Assembly: GCA_017610335.1 (NCBI GenBank)
Contig: JAFCCG010000013.1
Location: forward strand, 1 to 46,398
DNA from: Chloroflexota bacterium
GTDB taxonomy: Archaea; Iainarchaeota; Iainarchaeia; Iainarchaeales; GCA-2688035
Direction: 5' to 3'
DNA: 46,398 bases
The notes below the pieces were generated by a model. The model saw nothing but the letters and a program-made list of their open reading frames with translations, ran no database searches and was not told where the DNA came from. Shown in pieces: positions 9,215 to 17,866 of this stretch. The position numbers and the translations under genes were made by a program. Each line of letters starts with the position of its first letter. The stretch's first letter is position 1.

Positions 9215-9331
9215 GCAGGAGTTCCCGAGCGGTCAAAGGGGCGGGACTTAAGTTGTATTTCATTTATTAAAGAGGTGCAGAAGAAATCCCGTGGCTTAGT
9301 GCCTTCGGGGGTTCGAATCCTCCCTCCTGCA
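9215..9331 (+). tRNA. tRNA-Leu(UAA) with an intron of about 33 nt (about 9253-9285) after position 37; 9331 = discriminator A
   Basis: Acceptor GCAGGAG/CTCCTGC, anticodon stem CGGGA/TCCCG, loop C-U-UAA-G-[intron]-A, long variable arm, T-arm GGGGGTTCGAATCCTCC; located between rpoD and rpl18e. Confidence 0.9.
9253..9285 (+). other. Putative archaeal tRNA intron (BHB type)
   Basis: Extra sequence inserted 3' of anticodon-adjacent G37 in otherwise canonical tRNA-Leu; exact splice sites not resolved. Confidence 0.7.
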
Positions 9332-9357
9332 ATTAAGAAAAAAAAAGGTGAAAAATT

Positions 9358-9717
9358 ATGAGAACTGGACCAACAAAAGAAAGAGCAAAAAAAGTAATAG
9401 CATTACTTGAGAAAACAAGCAGAAAAAGCAAGAGTGCACTCTGGCTTGATATTGCCACAAGAATTGCAAAACCAAGAAGACAAAGGGCAAGTGTAAATCT
9501 TTGGAAGCTTAACAGTCTTGCAAGAATTTTTAAAGGAAAAACATTAATTGTGCCAGGAAAGGTTCTTGGAAACGGAGTAATTTCAGAAAAAGCAAATATT
9601 GTTGCATTTGAATTCAGCGATTCTGCTGAAGAAAAAATAAAAAAGGCAGGAGGAAAAGCAACTCTATTAGAAAACGCTGTTTCCGAACCTGTAAAAACAA
9701 TGGTAATAGTAAAATAG
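9358..9717 (+). CDS. rpl18e: 50S ribosomal protein L18e
   Basis: L18e-like translation; location after tRNA and before L13. Confidence 0.92.
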   Translation: MRTGPTKERAKKVIALLEKTSRKSKSALWLDIATRIAKPRRQRASVNLWKLNSLARIFKGKTLIVPGKVLGNGVISEKANIVAFEFSDSAEEKIKKAGGKATLLENAVSEPVKTMVIVK

Positions 9718-9727
9718 GTGTTGTAAA

Positions 9728-10144
9728 ATGATATTGGTTAATGGCGAAAATGTTATTATGGGAAGATTGGCATCCTTTGTTGCCAAAAAAGCAATTGAAG
9801 GAGAACAAGTTACAATAGTAAATGCTGAAAAGGCATCAATAACAGGCACAAGAGATGCTGCAATGCAAAAGTTAAAAGTAAGACTTAAAATAGGTGGAAA
9901 GGGAAATCCTGAAGAAGGACCAAAGTTTAGCAGAATGCCTGACAGGGTTTTAAGAATGTCCGTAAGAGGAATGCTTCCATGGAAAAGCAGCAGAGGAAGA
10001 GAAGCATACAGAAGAATTCATGTTTATATTGGAATTCCGGAAGAATTTAAAGGAAAAAAATTTGAGGAAATTCCAAGCAAAGGAGAATCAAGAAAAAGTA
10101 TTGAATTAGGAACAATATGCAAATTGCTTGGAGCAAAATGGTGA
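9728..10144 (+). CDS. rpl13: 50S ribosomal protein L13 (uL13)
   Basis: GRLASFVAKKAIEGEQVTIVNAEKASITG; VRGMLPWKSSRGREAYRRIHVYIGIP. Confidence 0.95.
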   Translation: MILVNGENVIMGRLASFVAKKAIEGEQVTIVNAEKASITGTRDAAMQKLKVRLKIGGKGNPEEGPKFSRMPDRVLRMSVRGMLPWKSSRGREAYRRIHVYIGIPEEFKGKKFEEIPSKGESRKSIELGTICKLLGAKW

Positions 10145-10575
10145 AAAAAATGATTGAAAAAAAGAAAAGAAAAAGAAAAACAGGACTTAATAGCAAAGCC
10201 AAGAAAAAAGAAGCTATTGCAAGAGCAGTTATAAGAAAAGGCAGTGGAAAAATAAAAATAAACAAACGCGATATAAGCCTTTTTGAACCCAAGCAAGTTA
10301 AAGCATTTATTGAAGAGCCATTAAAAATCTTGCCAGATCTTGCAAAAGAAGTAGACATTGATATAAGTGTCAAAGGTGGTGGAGTTATGGGACAGGCAAG
10401 CTCGATAAGAAGTGCAATTGCAAAAAGCTTTGTTTTATTCAGCAAAGATGTTAAAGTAAAACAGGCATTGGTTGCTTATGACAGGCTTTTACTTGTTGAT
10501 GACGTAAGACGTGTTGAAAGTAAAAAGCCATTAGGAACAAAAGCAAGAAAGAAAAAACAAATGAGCAAAAGGTGA
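10138..10575 (+). CDS. rps9: 30S ribosomal protein S9 (uS9)
   Basis: KKKEAIARAVIRKGSGKIKIN...LLVDDVRRVESKKPLGTKARKKKQMSKR; start ATG overlapping the end of rpl13. Confidence 0.94.
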   Translation: MVKKMIEKKKRKRKTGLNSKAKKKEAIARAVIRKGSGKIKINKRDISLFEPKQVKAFIEEPLKILPDLAKEVDIDISVKGGGVMGQASSIRSAIAKSFVLFSKDVKVKQALVAYDRLLLVDDVRRVESKKPLGTKARKKKQMSKR

Positions 10576-10582
10576 TTAAAAT

Positions 10583-10777
10583 ATGATGGTTCCGATAAGA
10601 TGCTTCAGTTGTGGAAAACAGCTTGCAGGCGTGTATGAAGAGTTCAAAAAGAAAGTTGAAAAAGGCGAAAAACCTGAAAAAGTAATGGACGACCTAGGCA
10701 TAAAAAGATACTGTTGCAGAAGAATGGTTTTTTCACAGGTTGATTTAATAGACGAAATTTCAAAATATCCGAGATGA
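10583..10777 (+). CDS. rpoN: DNA-directed RNA polymerase subunit N (Rpb10)
   Basis: [20 protein letters not shown]...[10 protein letters not shown]. Confidence 0.96.
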   Translation: MMVPIRCFSCGKQLAGVYEEFKKKVEKGEKPEKVMDDLGIKRYCCRRMVFSQVDLIDEISKYPR

Positions 10778-10782
10778 TTCAA

Positions 10783-11502
10783 ATGGACGAGACAAAAAAT
10801 TCAAAGCATTTGGTAGAGCTGGACGAATATCTTAAAACAGGCTCACACATCGGTACAAAATTCAAAACAGGTGACATGAAACGCTACATTTACAAGCAAA
10901 GAAGAGATGGCTTGAAAGTGCTTGACGTTGAAACAATTGACAACAGAATCAGAATAGCTGCAAAATTCATTGCAAAATTTGATTCAAACGGAATAATTGT
11001 TGTTGCAAGAAAAACATATGGACAAGAACCAGCAAAACAATTTGCAAAAGCAGTAGGCGGAAAAGCAATTTTAGGCAGATTTGTACCGGGAACATTTACA
11101 AATCCAAATGCAAAAAAGTTCATGGAACCAAAAATAGTAATTGTAACAGACCCTGAAGCAGACAGGCAAATATTGAAAGAGATTGGAAAAACAAAGGCAC
11201 CTGTTATTGCAATGTGCTCAACAAACAACAATCTTACAACAATTGACCTTGTTATACCAATAAACAACAAGGGAAGAAAAAGCATGGCTCTCGCATATTT
11301 CCTTCTTGCAAGAGAAGTTTTAAAAGAAAAAGGCGAAATTAAAAAAGACGAAGACTTCAAGAAAACAATAGAAGACTTTGAATACAAAATGAAAGAAGGA
11401 CAAAGAGAACAGCCAAGACATGAACAAGGCGGATATGGAAGAGATAGACGCTCTGATGACAGACGCTCCGATAACAGACGCGGTGGCTCCAGACGAAGGT
11501 AA
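10783..11502 (+). CDS. rps2: 30S ribosomal protein S2 (uS2) with Arg-rich C-terminal tail
   Basis: TGSHIGTKFKTGDMKRYIYKQRRDGLKVLDV; FVPGTFTNPNAKKFMEPKIVIVTDPEADRQ; tail RDRRSDDRRSDNRRGGSRRR. Confidence 0.95.
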   Translation: MDETKNSKHLVELDEYLKTGSHIGTKFKTGDMKRYIYKQRRDGLKVLDVETIDNRIRIAAKFIAKFDSNGIIVVARKTYGQEPAKQFAKAVGGKAILGRFVPGTFTNPNAKKFMEPKIVIVTDPEADRQILKEIGKTKAPVIAMCSTNNNLTTIDLVIPINNKGRKSMALAYFLLAREVLKEKGEIKKDEDFKKTIEDFEYKMKEGQREQPRHEQGGYGRDRRSDDRRSDNRRGGSRRR

Positions 11503-11541
11503 GGAAACTCATTTAAATTAACTTTTCTCCAAATTCTTTTT

Positions 11542-12333
11542 ATGAAAGCAAGGGAACCAAGCGCGGCAGGCAGCTATTATCCAGCACAAAAAGAACAACT
11601 TGAAAAACAACTAGAAAGTCTTTTTGAAAATGTTCCAAAACAAGAAAAAACAAAATGTGTTATTGCACCACATGCCGGATATGTTTACAGTGGCAAAACC
11701 GCAGCATATTCTTTTAAAGCATTGCAGGAAAACAAAACTTTTATGATTTTAAGCCCAAGCCATACAGGTCTTGGACCCGAAGTAAGTGTAAGTGATGCAA
11801 CAGAATGGAAAACGCCACTAGGAAATGTGCAACTTGACACAGTACTTAGAGAAAAACTCCTTACAAAAATTGGAATTGAAGCAGATAATTTAGCACATAT
11901 TGACGAACACAGTATTGAACTACAAATTCCATTCTTGCAAAAAATGTTTAAGGAATTTAAAATTTTGCCAATAACTATAATGGAACAAAGATTTGAAGAA
12001 CTTGAAAAAATTGGCAATATTATTGCAAAACTTGAAAATGATTTTTCAATAATTGCCTCAGGTGATTTTACACACCACGAACCTGTTGAAACAGCAACAA
12101 AAAAAGACCATGAAGCAATCAAAAAAATAGAAAAATTAGATGCAGAAGGATTTCATCAAAAAGTGGTTTCAGAAAACCTAAGTATCTGCGGGCTTTCACC
12201 AATCACTGTTTTAACCCAATATTGTAAAAAAACAGGGTTTGAAAAAGGAAGACTTTTGCACTATGATACAAGCGCTACAGCAACAGGAGACAAGGAAAGT
12301 GTTGTTGGATATGCAGCAATAGGCTTTTATTGA
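11542..12333 (+). CDS. MEMO family protein (AmmeMemoRadiSam protein B-like)
   Basis: REPSAAGSYYPA, APHAGYVYSGKTAAYSF, DEHSIELQIPFLQ, SGDFTHHE. Confidence 0.93.
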   Translation: MKAREPSAAGSYYPAQKEQLEKQLESLFENVPKQEKTKCVIAPHAGYVYSGKTAAYSFKALQENKTFMILSPSHTGLGPEVSVSDATEWKTPLGNVQLDTVLREKLLTKIGIEADNLAHIDEHSIELQIPFLQKMFKEFKILPITIMEQRFEELEKIGNIIAKLENDFSIIASGDFTHHEPVETATKKDHEAIKKIEKLDAEGFHQKVVSENLSICGLSPITVLTQYCKKTGFEKGRLLHYDTSATATGDKESVVGYAAIGFY

Positions 12334-12416
12334 TGTAATTCCTTAACTGTATAGGGTAAAGTTAAATATAGAAAAACGCCTATAATATATGCAATATATA
12401 GAAAAAGTGACATTTG

Positions 12417-13154
12417 ATGGATAACAAAGAATTAAATTTATTGCTTGAAAAAATCGGTTTGACCGAATACGAAAGTAAAACACTCGGAACACTTTTCAAA
12501 ATGGGCGAAGCAGAGGCCCCTGCCATAAGCAGGATTGCACAGGTTCCAAAAACAAGGGTTTATGATGTTCTTGACAAACTTGTTGAAAAAAACCTCGTAA
12601 TAGAAATTAGAGGCAGACCAAAAAGATACAGGGGGATAGAAGCCAAAAAAGCATTTAATTCACTTTTGCAAAAAAGAAAAGACGAACTGCAAGACCTTGA
12701 AAATAGGATTGATGGTATAGAAGCACTTATTGCAAGCACGACAAGAAAAGACGAGCAGGGTGAAACAGTTATGAAAGTAAAAGACAAACACGATTTTGAA
12801 AGAATTCTTGCACAGGAAATTTCAAAAGCAAAAACAAGTATTGTTGGATTTTCAGAACTTACAGACAAAGAACCAGCAATAAAAGAAGCAATTGAATCAG
12901 CAGGCAAGAAAAAAATTGATGTAAAACTTATTAACACATTTCAAAACAATTGGCTGCAAAAGGCTACCAACACAAAACAATTAGAGCATGGATTGAACGC
13001 ATATATTATTGACAACAAAAATGTTGTTCTTGCATTAAGCGATTTTAAACAAGAAAAACCAGAATATCATTTTACAATTTTTAACGGCCACAAGCCAATG
13101 GTAAACGCATTACAACACTATTTTGAAAAATGCTGGCAGGATGCAAAAAAGTAA
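12417..13154 (+). CDS. TrmB-family transcriptional regulator
   Basis: N-terminal TrmB HTH (LTEYESKTLGTLFKMGEAEAPAISRIAQVPKTRVYDVLDKLVEKNLV) with C-terminal TrmB-like domain. Confidence 0.85.
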   Translation: MDNKELNLLLEKIGLTEYESKTLGTLFKMGEAEAPAISRIAQVPKTRVYDVLDKLVEKNLVIEIRGRPKRYRGIEAKKAFNSLLQKRKDELQDLENRIDGIEALIASTTRKDEQGETVMKVKDKHDFERILAQEISKAKTSIVGFSELTDKEPAIKEAIESAGKKKIDVKLINTFQNNWLQKATNTKQLEHGLNAYIIDNKNVVLALSDFKQEKPEYHFTIFNGHKPMVNALQHYFEKCWQDAKK

Positions 13155-13244
13155 GGAAATGTAATAAGGGGAAGAATAATCAACCGGGTAAGAAGACGAA
13201 AAAAAGTCAATCAAAGAATAAAAAGAGAAGACTTAGGAAGCCAA

Positions 13245-13448
13245 TTGCCAGGAATGACTGGCAAATATTCCAAAGCCCATCGCAATAGACTGCGAAAACA
13301 ATACACAGAAGAACTCAGGCAAAAAGAAGAAAAGGAGAAAAAAACTTTCAAGGAGACTTTAGGCTTCCGCTTCTTTGAATACATACTAATTCAGGCTGAA
13401 AACAGATTTAAGGTTTTTGTCTGTGTTTTTCTAATCCAAGTGCTTTGA
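13245..13448 (+). CDS. Small basic protein, unknown (start uncertain)
   Basis: ORF PGMTGKYSKAHRNRLRKQYTEELRQKEEKEKK...; no convincing start codon, 3' end overlaps the convergent gene. Confidence 0.3.
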   Translation: MPGMTGKYSKAHRNRLRKQYTEELRQKEEKEKKTFKETLGFRFFEYILIQAENRFKVFVCVFLIQVL

Positions 13449-13991
13449 GCAGTTAAGCAGCATTACCTTGTGATTTTTGTCTTCCCTTATTTCAAATACA
13501 CTAACTGAAGCATTTGACTGGCAGGCAATCTTTTTCAAAGACTGGTTTAAGATAATCCTCTCCAAAGCCTTGTTTATTCCAATATGCCCAACAAATACAA
13601 CAATACCGTTTGGATGGCTTTTGCAGGCCTTGTCAAGCACTTTCCTGACACGCTTTGTCATGCTTGCCTTGCTTTCAATTTCCTTTGGCCGGTTTGCCCA
13701 ATCAAGAGCACTCGCCTTTTTTCCCGCATACTTTCCCAAAAAAGTTTCCCGCAAATTCTTTGAAAGATGCAATGGCACCTTTGGATGAAATGCAAGAATT
13801 TCTTTTGCAGTATTCTTTGCTCTTACAAGGTCGCTTGAATAAACGGCGTCAATTTTTTTGCCCTTAAGCCTTAGCGCAAGCTTTTTTGCCTGCCCTATTC
13901 CCTTCTTTGAAAGTGTTCCAATCTTTTGCCCTTGCAGAATTCCTTTCTTATTTTCCTCTGTTTCACCATGTCTTGTCAAAATAAGCTTCAT
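13431..13991 (-). CDS. Histidine phosphatase (phosphoglycerate mutase-like)
   Basis: MKLILTRHGETEENKKGILQGQ (RHG motif), YSSDLVRAKNTA, FVGHIGINKAL. Confidence 0.92.
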   Translation of the reverse strand: MKLILTRHGETEENKKGILQGQKIGTLSKKGIGQAKKLALRLKGKKIDAVYSSDLVRAKNTAKEILAFHPKVPLHLSKNLRETFLGKYAGKKASALDWANRPKEIESKASMTKRVRKVLDKACKSHPNGIVVFVGHIGINKALERIILNQSLKKIACQSNASVSVFEIREDKNHKVMLLNCSKHLD

Positions 13992-14052
13992 ACTATTAAA
14001 ATAAAAGTTTAAACATGAATAAAAGATTATCTTACCATTAATTGCTTGAATT

Positions 14053-15675
14053 ATGACCATTGAAGAGGATGCATACAGGTATGCTGTAAAAAATGCAAGT
14101 TTGCACAATGGCAAAGCAAGCTCTGGCGCAATTATGGGAAAAATCAAAGCACTTTACCCAAAGCTTGACATAAAAAAAACAATGGAAATTGCCCTTGAAG
14201 CCGTAAAAAAAGCAAACGGCCTTGAACCAGTTGAATTGAAGAAAGAATTTGAAAAATTTGAAAAACAAGGCTGGGAACTAAAGCCAAAAGAAAAAGAAGA
14301 AAAATTGCCAATGCTTGAATGGGCAAAAAAAGAAAAGGTTGTAACAAGATATGCACCAAATCCAAACGGACCATTTCATTTAGGAAATGCAAGAACAGCT
14401 GTGCTAAGCAAAGATTATGCAGAAAAGTATAATGGTAAATTTATTCTAAGATTTGATGATACAGATCCAAAAGTAAAAAAGCCAATAGCAAATGCAGAAG
14501 CCATTTTTAAGGAAGATCTGAATTGGCTTGGTTGTACTCCTGATGAAACATTTTTTGCATCAGACAGACTTGACATTTATTACAGTTACTTGAAAACCGC
14601 ATTGCAAAAAGGCTATGCATATATTTGCCAGTGCAAGTCAGAGGAATGGCGGGAAAAAATTAAGAAAAAAGAAGCATGCAAATGCCGTGAAATTAAACCA
14701 AGAAAACAGCACAAGCTTTTTGAACAAATGCTAAAAGGAGAAATAAAAGAGGGAACTGCCGTCATTCGTATCAAAACCGACCTTGAAAACAAAGACCCAA
14801 GTGTTAGAGACTGGTGGGCTGCAAAAATTGTGGACGAAGCAATTCATACAAATCCAAAAGCAATGGAAAAATATGTTTGGCCAAGCTACAATTTTGCCTC
14901 TGCAATAGATGACCACTTACTTAAAGTTACACTGATTATAAGAGGACAAGAACATGAGCAAAACAAAACCAAACAAGAATTTCTTTACAAGCATTTTGGA
15001 TGGGAATACCCGCACTGCTTTCATATAGGCAGGATTGGCTTGCCCGGATTGATGCTTAGCACAAGCAAAATAAAAGAAGGGATAGAAAAGGGCTTGTACT
15101 CCGGATGGGATGACCCAAGACTTGGTACAATTTGTGCTTTTAGAAGGCGCGGGTTTAAAGCAGAGGCATTGAAAGAAGCATTGTTTGATTTGGGCGTGAA
15201 CACAAACGATTCCACTATTCAATGGGCAAAATTAATTGACCTGAACAAAAAGCTAATTGAACCCGAAAGCGAGCGAATGGCATTTTTTGAAGAACCGTTA
15301 CAACTTGACGTCCATCTTGCACCAGAACAAAATGGAAAGCTTATTGTAAACAAAAAGGTTTTTGAAAAATTCAAAAAAGGCGATGTTATAAGACTAAGGC
15401 AGTTGTTTAATATAAAAATTACAAAAAAAGATTCTTTGCAGGTTTTTGCCGATTTTGTTGGAACAGCAAAAATAAATAAGCCAATTGTTGGATGGTTTAG
15501 AGAAAGAACAGATGTTGAAATTGTAATGGATGATAATTCAAAAAAACTAGGAATTGCAGATATGAAAATTGCAGGAAAAGAAAAAGGCGAAAGGGTTTAC
15601 TTTGACGGCCTTGGATTCTGTATTGTGGACAGCAAGGAAGAGAAAAAGGTTTTGCTGAGGTTTACGCACAAATAG
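14053..15675 (+). CDS. gltX: Glutamyl-tRNA synthetase, archaeal type
   Basis: RYAPNPNGPFHLGNARTA (HIGH), RFDDTDP, LSTSKIKEG (KMSKS-like). Confidence 0.94.
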   Translation: MTIEEDAYRYAVKNASLHNGKASSGAIMGKIKALYPKLDIKKTMEIALEAVKKANGLEPVELKKEFEKFEKQGWELKPKEKEEKLPMLEWAKKEKVVTRYAPNPNGPFHLGNARTAVLSKDYAEKYNGKFILRFDDTDPKVKKPIANAEAIFKEDLNWLGCTPDETFFASDRLDIYYSYLKTALQKGYAYICQCKSEEWREKIKKKEACKCREIKPRKQHKLFEQMLKGEIKEGTAVIRIKTDLENKDPSVRDWWAAKIVDEAIHTNPKAMEKYVWPSYNFASAIDDHLLKVTLIIRGQEHEQNKTKQEFLYKHFGWEYPHCFHIGRIGLPGLMLSTSKIKEGIEKGLYSGWDDPRLGTICAFRRRGFKAEALKEALFDLGVNTNDSTIQWAKLIDLNKKLIEPESERMAFFEEPLQLDVHLAPEQNGKLIVNKKVFEKFKKGDVIRLRQLFNIKITKKDSLQVFADFVGTAKINKPIVGWFRERTDVEIVMDDNSKKLGIADMKIAGKEKGERVYFDGLGFCIVDSKEEKKVLLRFTHK

Positions 15676-15690
15676 TATTAAGGTGATTAG

Positions 15691-16335
15691 ATGGCTATTG
15701 GATTAAGAAAACCTGTTTTGTTTTCTGTCGAGCATGAACCAAAAGAAGTAGAAAAAAGAATGGCAGAATTTAGGCAAGTTATTAAAGGCAAAAAAATTCT
15801 TTTCATTGAACTTACTTCTGAAGAAGTTTTTGAAACAGTTAAAAAAGATGTGATTAGGCATACAACCCTTGTTGGCGCTTTCCAAAGATTTGTATTTGAA
15901 GCAAACAAAACAGGCTTGAAGGTTGTTGGCTTAGACAATAAAAAAGACATAGATGAACTTATAGGGGCAGGAAATGCAGCAAGTATAATAGGCAGAGATA
16001 AAGAATGGGACTTTAGTAACGCAGAAAAAGCCAATTATTTAGCCTATAACAAAAGAGAAGGGAAATGGATAAGAAAACTTAAGACCGCCAACGAAACAGC
16101 AGTTATTGTAATGAATCCTGTTCATGCAAGTGAGATTGCAAAGAAGCTGAGGATTCCGAAAAATAATATTATTGGTAAGCTTCGGGAAAGACCATTGAAC
16201 AGAAAACTTGCAAAAACAGAAGCTATAAAGAGAAAAGCGAGAAAAGCAGAAGAAATGAGGAAAAAGGCAAGGCAGGCAGGGCAGGCAACAGGCTTTGAAA
16301 GAAGAAATTTGGCAAGGAAAAGGCGCGGGAAGTGA
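15691..16335 (+). CDS. Unknown protein with strongly basic C-terminal tail; faint resemblance to TraB/ChaN/EreA-type layout
   Basis: Intact ORF in the gltX-L7Ae interval; SVEHEP, FIELTSEE, GLKVVGLDN, AVIVMNPVHASEIAKKL; tail RKARKAEEMRKKARQAGQATGFERRNLARKRRGK. Confidence 0.7.
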   Translation: MAIGLRKPVLFSVEHEPKEVEKRMAEFRQVIKGKKILFIELTSEEVFETVKKDVIRHTTLVGAFQRFVFEANKTGLKVVGLDNKKDIDELIGAGNAASIIGRDKEWDFSNAEKANYLAYNKREGKWIRKLKTANETAVIVMNPVHASEIAKKLRIPKNNIIGKLRERPLNRKLAKTEAIKRKARKAEEMRKKARQAGQATGFERRNLARKRRGK

Positions 16336-16342
16336 GAAAGGT

Positions 16343-17008
16343 ATGGCTGCAAAGAAGGAAAGGTGTGGGGCTTATGTAAAGCCTGGGCCGATAGAAGTGG
16401 ATAAAAAGGGCTTTAAGTCTGGTGAGTATATAATAAGCATTGGGAAATATGACAAAATCCTGCTGGAAAAAGGCGAAATGTTTACTTCAAGCCCTGAAAT
16501 AAGTAAAAGGATTGCAGCAATAAATGGAAAACATGAATTAAAGGGAAAAGTGCGCACTGGGTACATTAGATTCTTCACTTTTCTAGTTGGACCAAAAGTC
16601 GTCAGGATAGGGGGCTATTGGCCTTTTACAAGAAAAAGATATGAGGTACCTTTCGAATTAGGAAAAAAATTGAAGGGATTCGGCCTTGCTTCAAGGATAG
16701 ACCTAATGGTATTGAAAGACTTGAAGAAAAAGTTTCCTGGCCACAAGGTTGTTGTTCAGCCAGGTACTGCGCAAGGACCACTAAGGACACACTTAATAAA
16801 GAGGGGCAGCTATCAATTCGCAACAGATTTCATAAAGCCGTTTGAATTCCGAGAAGAAATTCAAAGAATTGCAGACTACGTTGGGCTAAAGGGAATGGAA
16901 AAAAGGGAAGGAAAATCAGGTGTGAAGAGGCTGCTTGCGGCAAGGAAAAAGGCCAGGGCAAGAAAGCAGGCTGGAGAGAAAAGGCAAGCAAGGAAAAGGC
17001 ACAAGTGA
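16343..17008 (+). CDS. Unknown basic protein, paralog of 17127..17798
   Basis: Starts MAAKKERCGAYV; shares the IIS-IGKYD, SPEISKRIA, GYWPF, GFGLASRIDLMVLKDLKKKFPG, EIQRIADYVG pattern with the downstream gene. Confidence 0.75.
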   Translation: MAAKKERCGAYVKPGPIEVDKKGFKSGEYIISIGKYDKILLEKGEMFTSSPEISKRIAAINGKHELKGKVRTGYIRFFTFLVGPKVVRIGGYWPFTRKRYEVPFELGKKLKGFGLASRIDLMVLKDLKKKFPGHKVVVQPGTAQGPLRTHLIKRGSYQFATDFIKPFEFREEIQRIADYVGLKGMEKREGKSGVKRLLAARKKARARKQAGEKRQARKRHK

Positions 17009-17019
17009 GGAAAGGAGGG

Positions 17020-17097
17020 ATGATTATGGCAAAAATTGGAAGGAACAGAAGCCCGAATTCAAGGAAATGGAAACGGATAAAGCAGGAAAAGATTTGA
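17020..17097 (+). CDS. Micro-ORF (25 aa, basic)
   Basis: Strong SD (aaaggaggg) then ATG: MIMAKIGRNRSPNSRKWKRIKQEKI*. Confidence 0.35.
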   Translation: MIMAKIGRNRSPNSRKWKRIKQEKI

Positions 17098-17126
17098 AGA
17101 CAGCGAATAGAAAAAGAGACAATTTT

Positions 17127-17798
17127 ATGGCAGCAAAAAAAGAGCGCTGGGGCGTATATATAGAGCTGGAATCAGCCGGCTTAGCTAGAGAAGCTGATGG
17201 AAGCGCGAGCACAATTTACAACTACAAAGTAATAATTGGGAAGTATGATAGGGAAAGCCTTAAGCCAGGGAAAGCCTTTGTTTCAAATCCAAAAATAAGC
17301 GTTAGAATTGCAAAAGTGCAAAAAATGCTGAATTTTAATGGAATGCTTCCCATAGGCAATATGTCTTTTTTGATAGAAAGAACAGGAAATCTAATTAAGG
17401 TCGGCAACTATTATCCCTTTTATCATTTCATGCTGGAGGGAAGCCCAAAAGGTTCTAATAAAAATCAGGATGCAAAAATATTCAAAATGCTTACTGGAAT
17501 GGGCCTTGCAAATAAAATAGAGCTAAGGGCATTAAAAGACCTGCAAAAGAAGCTCCCTGGATTTATGTATGTTCCAGGCAACAAGCACAATGATAAATCG
17601 CGCATCAGACAATTAGGGAACAGGGACAGTGAATTAAACAAGCCTGTGCCAATCCAGGCGGAAATACAGAGAATAGTCGACAGGGTTGGCGGATTTGCAA
17701 AGAAAAAAATGTGGCGAAGAAAGGCAAAAAGAAGAATTCTTGCCCCAATAAAGAAGGTCGCAGACTTTTTGAAAAACCGGCAGAAATCAAGAAAATAG
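17127..17798 (+). CDS. Unknown basic protein, paralog of 16343..17008
   Basis: Starts MAAKKERWGVYI; KVIIGKYDRESLKPGKAFVSNPKISVRIA, NYYPF, GMGLANKIELRALKDLQKKLPG, EIQRIVDRVG. Confidence 0.75.
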   Translation: MAAKKERWGVYIELESAGLAREADGSASTIYNYKVIIGKYDRESLKPGKAFVSNPKISVRIAKVQKMLNFNGMLPIGNMSFLIERTGNLIKVGNYYPFYHFMLEGSPKGSNKNQDAKIFKMLTGMGLANKIELRALKDLQKKLPGFMYVPGNKHNDKSRIRQLGNRDSELNKPVPIQAEIQRIVDRVGGFAKKKMWRRKAKRRILAPIKKVADFLKNRQKSRK

Positions 17799-17866
17799 TT
17801 TAATTCAGGTGTTTTACTTAGCTTTTTAAACATTGCCAAGGGCAATTATTTCAGAGAAAAATTCTT

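Noticed and set aside
13245-13448. Small basic ORF considered as a ribosomal protein
   Set aside because: No recognisable family, no good start codon, overlaps the convergent phosphatase gene; kept only as low-confidence CDS.
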